Assembly: GCF_029846635.1 (NCBI RefSeq)
Contig: NZ_JARVTG010000001.1
Span: forward strand, 1,456,501-1,520,500
Direction: 5' to 3'
Length of the DNA stretch: 64,000 nt
From: Pokkaliibacter sp. MBI-7
Lineage (GTDB): Bacteria > Pseudomonadota > Gammaproteobacteria > Pseudomonadales > Balneatricaceae
The notes beneath the pieces were generated by a model. That model saw only the letters and a program-made list of their open reading frames with translations. It was not told where the DNA came from and did no database searches. How positions within the stretch are numbered: the first letter of the stretch is position 1; every line of letters begins with the position of its first letter. This document shows, piece after piece, positions 46,017-55,145 of this stretch. The position numbers and the translations under genes are program-made.

Positions 46017-46967
46017 ATGACTCAACAACGTCTGCGCATTGCCACCCGTCAGAGCCCTCTTGCCCTGTGGCAGGCCGAATACGTCAAGGCACGCTTGCAG
46101 GCTGTGCATCCAGAGCTCGACGTCGAGTTGGTGGGCATGACCACCAGGGGTGACAAGCTGCTTGATACTCCGCTCGCCAAGATTGGTGGCAAGGGGTTGT
46201 TCGTCAAGGAGCTGGAACACGCCATGCTGCAAGGTGATGCCGACATTGCCGTGCACTCCATGAAAGATGTACCGATGGATTTTCCGGAAGGCTTGGGTCT
46301 GGCAGTGATCTGTGAACGGGAAAACCCGTTCGATGCGTTTGTCAGCAATCGCTATGACAGTATTGATGCACTGCCCAGCGGCGCGATCGTCGGCACGTCC
46401 AGCCTGCGTCGGCAGGTACAGCTGCGAGCCCATCGCCCTGACCTGCAACTCAGAGACCTTCGGGGTAACGTCAATACCCGTCTGGCCAAACTGGATGCCG
46501 GTGAGTTTGATGCCATTGTTCTGGCCTGTGCCGGGCTGATTCGCCTGCAGATGCAGGATCGCATCCGCCAGCAGATCTCTCCTGTACAAAGCCTGCCTGC
46601 CGGAGGCCAGGGCGCAGTGGGCATTGAATGCCGTTTGCAGGATGAGCGTGTGATGGCACTACTCGCGCCACTGCACCACAGCCCGACGGCAGCCCGAGTC
46701 CTTGCCGAGCGTGCCCTGAACCGCCATCTGGAAGGCGGCTGTCAGGTACCTATCGGCTGTTTCGCAGAGATTCAGCATACCGAAGCCGGTGAACAACTCT
46801 GGCTGCGTGGTCTGGTCGGTCTCCCTGATGGTTCAAAGGTGCTGCGTGCGGAAGCCTCCGCACCCGTATCTGACGCCGAAGCCCTTGGTATTCAGGTCGC
46901 CGAAGCGTTGCTGTCTCAGGGGGCCGCGACGATTCTGCAAACAGTTTACGGCTCCACTAAACAATGA
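46017..46967 (+). CDS. hemC: Porphobilinogen deaminase HemC
   Basis: HemC polymerises four porphobilinogens into hydroxymethylbilane in the heme pathway. The 316-residue protein has IATRQSPLALWQ, KGLFVKELE, VHSMKDVP, GTSSLRRQ and the dipyrromethane-cofactor cysteine C242 in EGGCQVPIG. The ATG at 46017 gives the standard N-terminus; the frame is open 47 codons upstream but non-homologous. Its stop overlaps hemD (ATGA). Confidence 0.97.
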   Translation: MTQQRLRIATRQSPLALWQAEYVKARLQAVHPELDVELVGMTTRGDKLLDTPLAKIGGKGLFVKELEHAMLQGDADIAVHSMKDVPMDFPEGLGLAVICERENPFDAFVSNRYDSIDALPSGAIVGTSSLRRQVQLRAHRPDLQLRDLRGNVNTRLAKLDAGEFDAIVLACAGLIRLQMQDRIRQQISPVQSLPAGGQGAVGIECRLQDERVMALLAPLHHSPTAARVLAERALNRHLEGGCQVPIGCFAEIQHTEAGEQLWLRGLVGLPDGSKVLRAEASAPVSDAEALGIQVAEALLSQGAATILQTVYGSTKQ

Positions 46968-47767
46968 GTAGCGAGCAACCTGCTGACTGTGTACCGGGAG
47001 CACGGCTGGATGGTGTAACCATTCTGGTTACCCGTCCCGCCCCGCAGGGAGCCCAACTTCAGCAGCGGCTACAGCAGAATGGCGCACAGGCACTTTGGCT
47101 GCCGCTGCTGGAAACTCAGGCGCTGAACGAAGGCGATAACGGCTTTGCGCAAACAAAGTCGTATATTCTCGACCTCGACCTCTATGCTAAGGTCATCTGC
47201 GTCAGTCGCCCAGCGGCCCGTTTTGGCGGTGCGCTGATTGACACCTACTGGCCTCAGCTACCGCTGGGAATAGACTGGCTGGCCGTGGGGGCAGGTACTG
47301 CCGCCGAGTTACGCCAATGGGATATAGAGGCGGTAACGGCCAGCGAGGGCGAAGACAGCGAAGCACTGCTCGACTTGCCTGCATTGCAGGCAGATCAGGT
47401 TGCCGAGCAACGAATATTAATTTTGCGGGGTACAGCTGGGCGTGCCCTTCTGGGCGAAACGCTGGCCGCCAGAGGTGCCCGAGTCGACTATGCCGAACTT
47501 TATCAGCGTCGTCCGCTCCCCTGGCCCGCAACAGCGATGCAGCAACTGGCTCATCTTGATCTGGTCATGCTGACCAGTGGTGAAGCCCTGCAGCACTTTA
47601 ACCAGCATTATCAGGGCCTGCGCGATGTCGCTCTGATCGTTCCCGGCCTGCGTCTGGCTGATATGGCCAGAGCACTGGGATGGGACAATGTCTGGCAGAG
47701 CACAGGGGCAGGCGATGATGCCATGCTGGAATGTATAAACCGTTGGCGCCACGACGCCATCTGCTAA
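46964..47767 (+). CDS. hemD: Uroporphyrinogen-III synthase HemD
   Basis: HemD closes hydroxymethylbilane with D-ring inversion. The 267-residue, poorly conserved two-domain protein has ILVTRPAPQGAQL at the N-terminus, a VICVSRPAARFGGAL segment, VAEQRILILRGTAGRALLGETLAARGARVDYAELYQR and a C-terminal TSGEALQHFN. It is translationally coupled to hemC, and position and motifs agree. Confidence 0.93.
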   Translation: MSSEQPADCVPGARLDGVTILVTRPAPQGAQLQQRLQQNGAQALWLPLLETQALNEGDNGFAQTKSYILDLDLYAKVICVSRPAARFGGALIDTYWPQLPLGIDWLAVGAGTAAELRQWDIEAVTASEGEDSEALLDLPALQADQVAEQRILILRGTAGRALLGETLAARGARVDYAELYQRRPLPWPATAMQQLAHLDLVMLTSGEALQHFNQHYQGLRDVALIVPGLRLADMARALGWDNVWQSTGAGDDAMLECINRWRHDAIC

Positions 47768-47783
47768 CAGGACGGATGTTCGC

Positions 47784-49205
47784 ATGACAGATCAGCAGAA
47801 ACCGACAACTCCGGCTGAAGAGTCTCAGGAAGAGACTACCCGCCCGTCAAAAGGGCGCGGTCGACAACACAAACCCCGTCAGTCCAGATCTAACAACAAT
47901 ACAACCATTGATGTCAGCAGTAGCGGCGAAGCGACAGTCACAGAAGCTGTAAGCAATGAACCCGATGCGACTGACCATCAGAAAGCGGCAGATGCTGCCA
48001 CGGTTGGTAACGTTACTCGCACAACCGCAACGCCCCCTTCTTCGCCTTCCACCAGCTCAACCGGGAACGACAGAGTGAGCCAATCGACCCCCAAAAGCGC
48101 GCCCCAAGACAGCAGTATCTCCACTGCTGAGCCGACCCCTGCCAAGACTGCCAAGGGCCCCCTCTGGCTGGCAATCATCCTGGCCCTTGGAGGGGTGGGT
48201 CTCGGCGGTTATGCGGTATGGCAACAGTATCAACTCAAACAGCAGAGTGCAGCCAGTGAGCACAACCTCGACAGCCGTCTGAGCGCACTACAGTCCAGTC
48301 AGAGCAGCAGCATTGACAGCCTCAAGGCCTCCCTGTCAGCGGATATCCAGCAGGCCACTGCCCAGACCAAAAGCACTACCGATGCCATGCAGCAAGTCGA
48401 GGAGCGTGTCGACAAGGGCCTGCAGCAGATGCGTGCCCTTACCAGCACCAGCCGCAGCGACTGGGACCTGGCTGAAGTCGAGTACCTGCTGCGTCTGGCC
48501 AACCAGCGCATCATGACCGAAAAGAACGCCGCCGGTGCACTGGCGATGCTGAAGTCTGCCGACACGATTCTGCGTGATCTGGATGATGTTTCCGCCTATC
48601 CGGTACGCAAGGCTGTGGCTGAAGACCTGGCCAGGCTCGAAGCCGTACCGAAGCTGGACACCGAGGGATTATTCCTGCGTCTGGCAGCCCTCAATGAGCA
48701 GGTCAACCACCTTGACCTGCTGCCCGTCACTGAGCAGAAGGTGCTGCCTGATGTACTCAAGGAAGTGACGGATGAGCAGACCGCCGCCAGCTGGAGTGAA
48801 AACCTCGGCAAAGCCTGGGATACGGCTTGGCACAAGCTTAACGAACTGGTCGTAATTCATCGTCGTGATGGTGAAGTACAGCCGCTGCTGTCACCGCAGG
48901 AGCATTTCTATCTGCAGCAGAACCTACACCTGATGCTGGAGCAGGCGCAGCTGGCTCTGCTGCAAGGCAAACAACAGGCCTACGACAGCAGCCTGCAGAA
49001 AGCTGAACAATGGCTGCCCCGCTACTTTGACAAGCGTCAGTCTTCCACTCAGGCTCTGATCGATGGCATCAAGGAGCTGCAGACCGTCAAGGTCTCCCCT
49101 GAACTGCCTGATATCAGCACGTCACTGAATGTTCTCAAGCAGTACCTGCAAAGCATTCACAGCAAAGACGGCAAGGCCCAGCCTGCTGCCAGTACCGGAG
49201 GTTAA
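47784..49205 (+). CDS. hemX: HemX-like membrane protein (uroporphyrinogen-III C-methyltransferase-like)
   Basis: The 473-residue protein has a cytoplasmic Ser/Thr/Pro-rich, probably disordered N-terminus (1-125), a single membrane segment (about 128-150, GPLWLAIILALGGVGLGGYAV) and a periplasmic coiled-coil domain with WDLAEVEYLLRLANQRI and FYLQQNLHLMLEQAQLALLQG, typical of HemX. Despite the family label it has no SAM-binding methyltransferase motif. It is third in the hemCDXY operon, 16 bp after hemD and 2 bp before hemY. Confidence 0.92.
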   Translation: MTDQQKPTTPAEESQEETTRPSKGRGRQHKPRQSRSNNNTTIDVSSSGEATVTEAVSNEPDATDHQKAADAATVGNVTRTTATPPSSPSTSSTGNDRVSQSTPKSAPQDSSISTAEPTPAKTAKGPLWLAIILALGGVGLGGYAVWQQYQLKQQSAASEHNLDSRLSALQSSQSSSIDSLKASLSADIQQATAQTKSTTDAMQQVEERVDKGLQQMRALTSTSRSDWDLAEVEYLLRLANQRIMTEKNAAGALAMLKSADTILRDLDDVSAYPVRKAVAEDLARLEAVPKLDTEGLFLRLAALNEQVNHLDLLPVTEQKVLPDVLKEVTDEQTAASWSENLGKAWDTAWHKLNELVVIHRRDGEVQPLLSPQEHFYLQQNLHLMLEQAQLALLQGKQQAYDSSLQKAEQWLPRYFDKRQSSTQALIDGIKELQTVKVSPELPDISTSLNVLKQYLQSIHSKDGKAQPAASTGG

Positions 49206-49207
49206 GG

Positions 49208-50449
49208 ATGAAAAAGTTCTTCCTCTTCGTTCTGATCGTCCTGCTGCTGGGTACCTGGATCGGCTATGAGATGACTCAGGATAGCGGTTACGTACTGATC
49301 GCATTCAAACACTGGACGGTGGAAACCAGCCTGTGGGTCGGCGCTCTGCTGGGGTTGATCCTGTTCATGATCGGCCATGGTCTGCTGTTGCTGTTCTACA
49401 AGCTGCGTCTGCCAGGTGAGCGTCTGCGTCGCTGGCGCAGTTCACGTCAGCAGGCCAGTGCCAGCATCAAGACCACGCGTGGCTTACTGGCACTGGCAGA
49501 TGGTCGCTGGAAGCAGGCTGAACGCTGGCTGTCACAGTCGGCCAGCAACAGTGAACAGCCTCTGATCAACTATCTGTCTGCCGCTCGCGCCGCACAGGAG
49601 CTAGGTCAGGAAGACAATGCCGACAAATGGCTGAAAAAAGCAGCGGAGACGACCAAGGGGGCCGAAGTTGCGGTTGGTTTGGCGCAGGCTGAACTGTTGC
49701 TGCAGCGTGGTCAGCTGGACAAGGCGCGCGCCTTGTTGCTGGTGCTGCGCAAACAGGCGCCACGCCATACCCAGGTGCTGCGTATGCTGAAAGACTGCTG
49801 CGTGCAATTGCAGGACTGGCTGGTGGTCTGTGATGTGTTAGTTGATATCAAACGCACCGCCGCCATGGATGATGCAGCGATCAGGAAACTCGAAGCCCGG
49901 GCTTGGCAGGAGCGACTGAAACAGACAGGTCTGCAGGCAGAAGCCAGTGACGACGCCCGTGTACAGCAAGTCCTCGACACCTGGCAGGCGATGCCAACCA
50001 GTTTGCAGGAACACGGCGCCATCCTGACACTATACGTTAACCGTCTGATCCAGCTGAGCGCCATTGAAAAGGCAGAGATTGTCATCCGTAATGCGCTCAA
50101 CCAGCAGTGGAATGACGATCTGGCCTATCAGTACGGTCTGATTCAAAGTCCGTCACTCGACCGCCAGCTGGCCACCGCCGAGAAATGGCTGAAAAACCAG
50201 CCGGATAACGCGGTCCTGTTGCTCACGCTGGGGCGTCTGAGTATTCAGCTTGGTCAATGGCACAAGGCACGCCAGTATCTGGAAAGCAGCATGGCTAAAA
50301 ACCCACGCTACGAAACCCTGCAGGAACTGGCGCGACTGCTGCTGCATCTGGGCGAGCAGGTTAGCAGCACCAATCTGCTGTTGCGCCATGCAGACCTGCT
50401 CAATCAGGATCTGCCGCGCCTGCCCATGCCGGAGCGCAAAGCAGGATAA
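49208..50449 (+). CDS. hemY: HemY-like TPR membrane protein
   Basis: The 413-residue protein has two N-terminal membrane segments (about 3-20 and 44-64) and then TPR-like helical repeats (GLLALADGRWKQAERWL, AELLLQRGQLDKARALLLVL, LLTLGRLSIQLGQWHKARQYL). It is the gammaproteobacterial HemY of unknown mechanism, distinct from Bacillus protoporphyrinogen oxidase HemY. GGAGG precedes the ATG. It is last in the hem operon. Confidence 0.92.
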   Translation: MKKFFLFVLIVLLLGTWIGYEMTQDSGYVLIAFKHWTVETSLWVGALLGLILFMIGHGLLLLFYKLRLPGERLRRWRSSRQQASASIKTTRGLLALADGRWKQAERWLSQSASNSEQPLINYLSAARAAQELGQEDNADKWLKKAAETTKGAEVAVGLAQAELLLQRGQLDKARALLLVLRKQAPRHTQVLRMLKDCCVQLQDWLVVCDVLVDIKRTAAMDDAAIRKLEARAWQERLKQTGLQAEASDDARVQQVLDTWQAMPTSLQEHGAILTLYVNRLIQLSAIEKAEIVIRNALNQQWNDDLAYQYGLIQSPSLDRQLATAEKWLKNQPDNAVLLLTLGRLSIQLGQWHKARQYLESSMAKNPRYETLQELARLLLHLGEQVSSTNLLLRHADLLNQDLPRLPMPERKAG

Positions 50450-50473
50450 TCAACCACTGCATCAAGAAAAACG

Positions 50474-50496
50474 AAGGGCGCCCATCAGGCGCCCTT
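50474..50496. terminator. Terminator between hemY and gshA
   Basis: AAGGGCGCC (50474-50482) pairs with GGCGCCCTT (50488-50496) across a CATCA loop, in the 68-bp gap between two convergent genes. Confidence 0.78.
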
Positions 50497-50517
50497 TGCA
50501 TTTAATGAACAAGAGCA

Positions 50518-52083
50518 TTAGTTAACAAAATAGTGCTGCAGGAACTCATCCAGCTCCATCTTGTCCTGCTCTTCCAGATCACGCTGCTGCTGCAGTGACT
50601 GCAGGCTCTGCTGTACCAGACTGGCCTGCATCTGCTGATCAACCGGCAGTTGCTGGAAGTATTCGCGCTGCTGACGTGACTGCTGCAACATCCACTCTTC
50701 GTAGCTGCAACCACAGGCCTGCAACTCACGCAATACCTGAGCCGAGGGCGTCAATGACGGATCAAGCAGCTTGGCAGACTCCTGCACCACGGCATCCATA
50801 TGCGCCGTGCCACCGTACTGTTCATCCAGCACCTGAGCCACCTGCATGATCTGATCCAGCATCCGCTGACCTGCTGAAGCCACACTGATCATGCCGTCCT
50901 CACCGACCAGACGCAGCTCCGGGTTACGCCCTTCGCGCACTACCAGTTTGCGGTTATAGGCCAGACGCTCGCATTCAAGACGATCAATATCGCCATCATC
51001 AACCAGCAGACAGAACACCAGGAAGGCATCCATAAAACGCATTTGCCGTGCATCAATGCCAATTGGCAGGAAGGGGTTGATATCCAGACAGCGTACTTCG
51101 ATGTATTCAACGCCGCGCTCACGCAACGCATCCAGCGGCTTTTCTGCCCTACGTGTGGTGCGCTTGGGACGAATCTCGCTGTAATACTCATTTTCGATCT
51201 GCAGGATATTGGTATTCAGCTGCCGGTACTCACCTTCCACCTTGACGCCGATATGGGTGTAAGCCGGATAGGGTGTGTGCATGGCATGGGAAAGCGACTG
51301 CACGTAGCTGTCGAGCTGGTTGTAACAGATGTTCAGGGACGACTGCGCATTATTGGAGTAACCGATGTCACTCATTCGCAGCGTAGTCCCTGCCGGTGCC
51401 ACCAGCGTGCTGTCATCCCAGACGTCCAGACCAAAGCTGTTGCGCTTGAGGAAACTGCTGCTGACCGCAGGTGACGCACCAAACAGATAAAGCAGCAACC
51501 AGAAATGACGGCGGAAATTACGGATCAGGCGGAAGTAGCCTTCCGAGCGCACTTCACGCGTGCCGCCCTCGACCCCCGTCATTTGCTGATAGGTAGCCCA
51601 GAAACTGTCTGGGAAAGAAAAGTTGTAATGAATACCCGCAATGGTCTGCATCACCTTGCCATAGCGGTAAGCCAGACCTTCGCGATAAATGCTTTTCATC
51701 CGGCCGATGTTGGACTCGCCGTACTGAGCGACAGGAATATCGTCTTCACCAGCGAGGTAGCAAGGCATGGAGCCAGCCCACACCACTTCATCCTGCAAAT
51801 GCTGATAAGCAAAACGATGCAGTTGTTCCATGTACTGCATGACCTGCTCTGGCGAATCATAGGCCGGGGTGATGAACTCCATCAGGGCTTCGGAGTAATC
51901 CGTGGTGATCGCACCATGGGTCAGTGCGGAACCCAGCGCCTGCGGATGCCCCTGATGGGACAGGCGCCCCTGCGGGTCAACCCGCAGCCCTTCCTTTTCC
52001 AGTCCGCGCCGAATACCGAGCAGTGCCTTGTCTGCGTTATGGGAGCGTAACCAAGCCAATCGCTGTTGTAATAATGCGCTCAA
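50518..52083 (-). CDS. gshA: Glutamate-cysteine ligase GshA
   Basis: GshA joins glutamate and cysteine, the first step of glutathione synthesis. From TTG 52083 the protein is 521 residues. GIRRGLEKEGLRV, THGAITTDYSEALMEFITP, HYNFSFPDSFW, RRHFWLLLYLFGASP and YIEVRCLDINPF are all present. TTG is chosen because the family N-terminus starts about eight residues before LAWL; a GTG at 52110 is possible. The end is glutamine-rich. It converges on the hem operon. Confidence 0.95.
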   Translation of the reverse strand: MSALLQQRLAWLRSHNADKALLGIRRGLEKEGLRVDPQGRLSHQGHPQALGSALTHGAITTDYSEALMEFITPAYDSPEQVMQYMEQLHRFAYQHLQDEVVWAGSMPCYLAGEDDIPVAQYGESNIGRMKSIYREGLAYRYGKVMQTIAGIHYNFSFPDSFWATYQQMTGVEGGTREVRSEGYFRLIRNFRRHFWLLLYLFGASPAVSSSFLKRNSFGLDVWDDSTLVAPAGTTLRMSDIGYSNNAQSSLNICYNQLDSYVQSLSHAMHTPYPAYTHIGVKVEGEYRQLNTNILQIENEYYSEIRPKRTTRRAEKPLDALRERGVEYIEVRCLDINPFLPIGIDARQMRFMDAFLVFCLLVDDGDIDRLECERLAYNRKLVVREGRNPELRLVGEDGMISVASAGQRMLDQIMQVAQVLDEQYGGTAHMDAVVQESAKLLDPSLTPSAQVLRELQACGCSYEEWMLQQSRQQREYFQQLPVDQQMQASLVQQSLQSLQQQRDLEEQDKMELDEFLQHYFVN

Positions 52084-52315
52084 GATCGTTTCTCGCTTGC
52101 GGACACCCACCCCCGGATACGGAAGCAGATTGTCTGGAATATCAGATCACCCGTGCTGCAGGTCACACCGAAGACCGGTAACCCACACCAGATGGTGGAA
52201 TATCTGGCAGCAAATTGGGCCAAAAACCCAAGGATTCAAGTGGAGTCTGGCACAAAGTGCCCTACTCCGCCTTGTCTGATGCGACCCACACCCCTCTGCC
52301 TGCGTCCAGCCTGCG

Positions 52316-54646
52316 TCAGCGCTTGCTCTTGGCCTGCAATAATGCGGCGGCCAGTGCCCCTTGAGGTGCTGGTTCCGTACTGGCAGGCTTGCTGCTGCGT
52401 GCCGGACGGACCTCTGTCTGCGGTGCCTTGTCCTGCCGCCCTCTGGCTCCGCCTGCGTGTTGTCCTTCCGGTGACTTCATAGACAGGCTGATGCGCTTGC
52501 GTGGCGCATCCACTTCCAGCACACGCACCTGCACAATCTGCCCGCTCTGTACCACTTCCCGTGGATGCTTGATAAAACGGTCGCAGAGCTGGGAAATATG
52601 CACCAGACCATCCTGATGCACACCGATATCAACAAAAGCGCCAAAGTCAGTGACGTTGGTAACGACGCCTTCCAGCTGCATATCTGGCTGCAGGTCGCTA
52701 ATCTGCTGTACCCGCTCATCAAAGCGAGCCGTGGCAAAGGTCGGACGGGGGTCGCGTCCAGGTTTGAGTAACTCCTGCTGAATATCACGCAGGGTAAAGT
52801 CCCCGACGTCGGCACTGACAAACTGACGCAGGTCCAGCTGCTGCACCTTGTCACTCTGCCCCAGCAACTGCTCCACCTTGCAGCCCAGACTACGCGCCAT
52901 CTGTTCAACAACGGCATAGGACTCCGGGTGTACTGCTGAGGCGTCCAGTGGCTGTTTACCATTGCGGATACGCAGGAAGCCGGCTGCCTGCTGGAAGGTT
53001 TTTGGCCCAAGACGTGGCACCTTGAGCAGCTCCTGACGTTGCTGGAAAGGACCATGCTGGTTACGATAGCCGACAATAGCTTCAGCCAGACCGGAGTTAA
53101 GCCCTGCTACCCGGGCCAGCAAGGCGGGCGATGCAGTGTTCAGATCCACGCCGACCGCGTTCACGCAGTCCTCCACCACCGCATCAAGGGAAACCGCCAT
53201 GCGGGTCTGGTTGACGTCATGCTGATACTGACCAACGCCAATGGCCTTGGGCTCGATTTTCACCAGCTCTGCCAGCGGATCCTGTAAGCGACGAGCAATG
53301 GATACCGCTCCCCGCAAACTGACATCCAGTTCTGGCAGCTCCTGAGAAGCCAGAGCCGACGCGGAATACACCGAGGCCCCCGCTTCACTGACCATCACCA
53401 CCTGTGGCTTGCTCGGCAGCAAGGCGGCCAGCTCGCGGGCGAGCTGTTCGGTTTCCCGCGAAGCCGTGCCATTACCCACCGCAATCAGCTCCACCTTACC
53501 TTGCTGACACAGTGAAGCCAGCGTCGTCAAAGACTCCTGCCAGCGCTGCTGAGGAACGTGAGGGTAAATAGTCGTCGTGGCGGCCACCTGCCCCGTGGCA
53601 CTAATCAGCGCCACTTTGACGCCGGTACGCAGGCCAGGGTCCAGCCCCAGCGTTGCCCTCCCTCCTGCAGGCGCGGCCATCAGCAGATCGCGCAGGTTAA
53701 GGGCAAAAACGGCAACCGCATCCTGCTCGGCACGCTCACGTACTTCCTGCAACACATCCTTACCCAGCGACGGCAGCAAGCGATCACTCCAGGTACGCTG
53801 CAGTACCTCCTGTAACCAGCTATTGAGCTGACTGCCAATCTGTCCTGCCTGTTGCAGACTGCGCAGTAGCAGCGCACTGGCTTCGGCACGTCCATTACTC
53901 TCCTGCCCGTCCTGCAGGTCGATATGCAACACCCCTTCACGCTCACCACGCAGGATAGCCAGCATCCGGTGCGACGGTGCCCTGCTCAGACTTTCCTGAT
54001 GAGCGAAGTAATCACGGTATTTGCTGTCGTCCTTTGCCTGCCCACGCTTGGCCCTGACGGCCAGCCAGGCACTGCGTGCCAGCCAGGGACGCAATGTGCC
54101 CAGCACCTGCGGCTGCTCGGTAAAGCGCTCCTGCAGGATGGCCTCCGCGCCCTCCAGCGCCTGCTCAGCATTCTCGATACCTTTGTCGCTGCTGATATAG
54201 CCCGCTGCCAGCTGCAAAGGTCTGGCCTGAGGTTGCAGCAGAGCCTCAGCCAGAGGCTGCAGACCGGCCTCGATGGCCTTCTGCCCCTTGGTCTGACGAC
54301 GCGGCTTGAACGGCAGATACAGATCCTCAAGTGCCTGCTTGCTGTCAGCCTGAGTCAGCGCCCTGAGCAGCTGATCATTCAGCACCCCCTGCTCCTGCAG
54401 GCTGGCAAAGATGGACTCACGTCGTTTGTCGAGCTCTCGCCCATAACTCAGTTGATCATTGAGATCGCGCAGCTGCGCGTCATCCAGTGCACCGGTACGT
54501 TCTTTGCGATAACGGGCGATAAAGGGCACTGTTGCCCCCTCATCCAGGAGGGTCATCACGGCCTCTACCTGCCAGGACTGGATCTTCAGTTGGGCAGCCA
54601 GTCGCTGGCTCAATGGTGCAACCTGCAATGCTTTGTTCACGCTCAT
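52316..54646 (-). CDS. tex: Tex-family RNA-binding transcription accessory protein
   Basis: The 776-residue protein has the standard Tex layout: N-terminal Tex helices (WQVEAVMTLLDEGATVPFIARYRKERTGALDD), a YqgF/RNase H-like domain (LGLDPGLRTGVKVALI), helix-hairpin-helix repeats (DLNTASPALLARVAGLNSGLA; LLKVPRLGPKTFQQAAGFLRI), and an S1 domain (GVVTNVTDFGAFVDIGVHQDGLVHIS) near 640-710. A low-complexity tail follows. It is implicated in transcription and RNA handling in relatives. It is placed after ompR/envZ in the same neighbourhood as in Pseudomonas and diverges from dgkA. Confidence 0.96.
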   Translation of the reverse strand: MSVNKALQVAPLSQRLAAQLKIQSWQVEAVMTLLDEGATVPFIARYRKERTGALDDAQLRDLNDQLSYGRELDKRRESIFASLQEQGVLNDQLLRALTQADSKQALEDLYLPFKPRRQTKGQKAIEAGLQPLAEALLQPQARPLQLAAGYISSDKGIENAEQALEGAEAILQERFTEQPQVLGTLRPWLARSAWLAVRAKRGQAKDDSKYRDYFAHQESLSRAPSHRMLAILRGEREGVLHIDLQDGQESNGRAEASALLLRSLQQAGQIGSQLNSWLQEVLQRTWSDRLLPSLGKDVLQEVRERAEQDAVAVFALNLRDLLMAAPAGGRATLGLDPGLRTGVKVALISATGQVAATTTIYPHVPQQRWQESLTTLASLCQQGKVELIAVGNGTASRETEQLARELAALLPSKPQVVMVSEAGASVYSASALASQELPELDVSLRGAVSIARRLQDPLAELVKIEPKAIGVGQYQHDVNQTRMAVSLDAVVEDCVNAVGVDLNTASPALLARVAGLNSGLAEAIVGYRNQHGPFQQRQELLKVPRLGPKTFQQAAGFLRIRNGKQPLDASAVHPESYAVVEQMARSLGCKVEQLLGQSDKVQQLDLRQFVSADVGDFTLRDIQQELLKPGRDPRPTFATARFDERVQQISDLQPDMQLEGVVTNVTDFGAFVDIGVHQDGLVHISQLCDRFIKHPREVVQSGQIVQVRVLEVDAPRKRISLSMKSPEGQHAGGARGRQDKAPQTEVRPARSSKPASTEPAPQGALAAALLQAKSKR

Positions 54647-54707
54647 AGGCTATACAGTTCAACTTCAGCAGAATCAGATGGCAACGAGCATAACATGAGT
54701 CTTTTCC

Positions 54708-55079
54708 ATGGCTAACAAACACCGCGGGATGACCCGCGTTATCCGCGCCGCAGGTTACTCCTGGCAGGGCCTGCGACAGACCTTCAGACAGGAGGCCGCA
54801 TTTCGTCAGGAACTGGGGCTGTGTCTGGTACTGATGCCCTTTTCCTGGTGGCTGGCCGATAGTCTGGTGATGTGGCTGTTGCTGGCGACCAGCCTGCTGC
54901 TGATTCTGATCTGTGAATTATTAAACTCGGCTATCGAAGCCGTCGTGGATCGCATTGGCGAAGAGCTTCACCCGCTGTCTGGACAGGCCAAGGACATGGG
55001 GTCGGCAGCGGTCTTTCTCAGCCTGTTTCTGGCAGCGTGCGTGTGGGGAAGTTGTTTGTATCTGAAGTTGTTTGGCTGA
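54708..55079 (+). CDS. dgkA: Diacylglycerol kinase DgkA
   Basis: The 123-residue inner-membrane kinase has three helices and the signature ELLNSAIEAVVDRIGEELHPLSGQAKDMGSA (residues about 67-97), carrying the catalytic Glu. It recycles diacylglycerol made during glycan transfer from phosphatidylglycerol. It diverges from tex by 61 bp. No strong Shine-Dalgarno is seen. Confidence 0.96.
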   Translation: MANKHRGMTRVIRAAGYSWQGLRQTFRQEAAFRQELGLCLVLMPFSWWLADSLVMWLLLATSLLLILICELLNSAIEAVVDRIGEELHPLSGQAKDMGSAAVFLSLFLAACVWGSCLYLKLFG

Positions 55080-55087
55080 TAGCCAAA

Positions 55088-55126
55088 GCCACTGCCTTGA
55101 GCCCAGAACAGGCTCAGGGCAGTGGC
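55088..55126. terminator. Terminator between dgkA and the PAS-GGDEF-EAL gene
   Basis: A 16-bp stem (55088-55103 with 55111-55126, one G-T wobble) and a 7-nt loop lie between convergent genes. Confidence 0.8.
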
Positions 55127-55145
55127 GAAGCATTCCTGAGGGAAT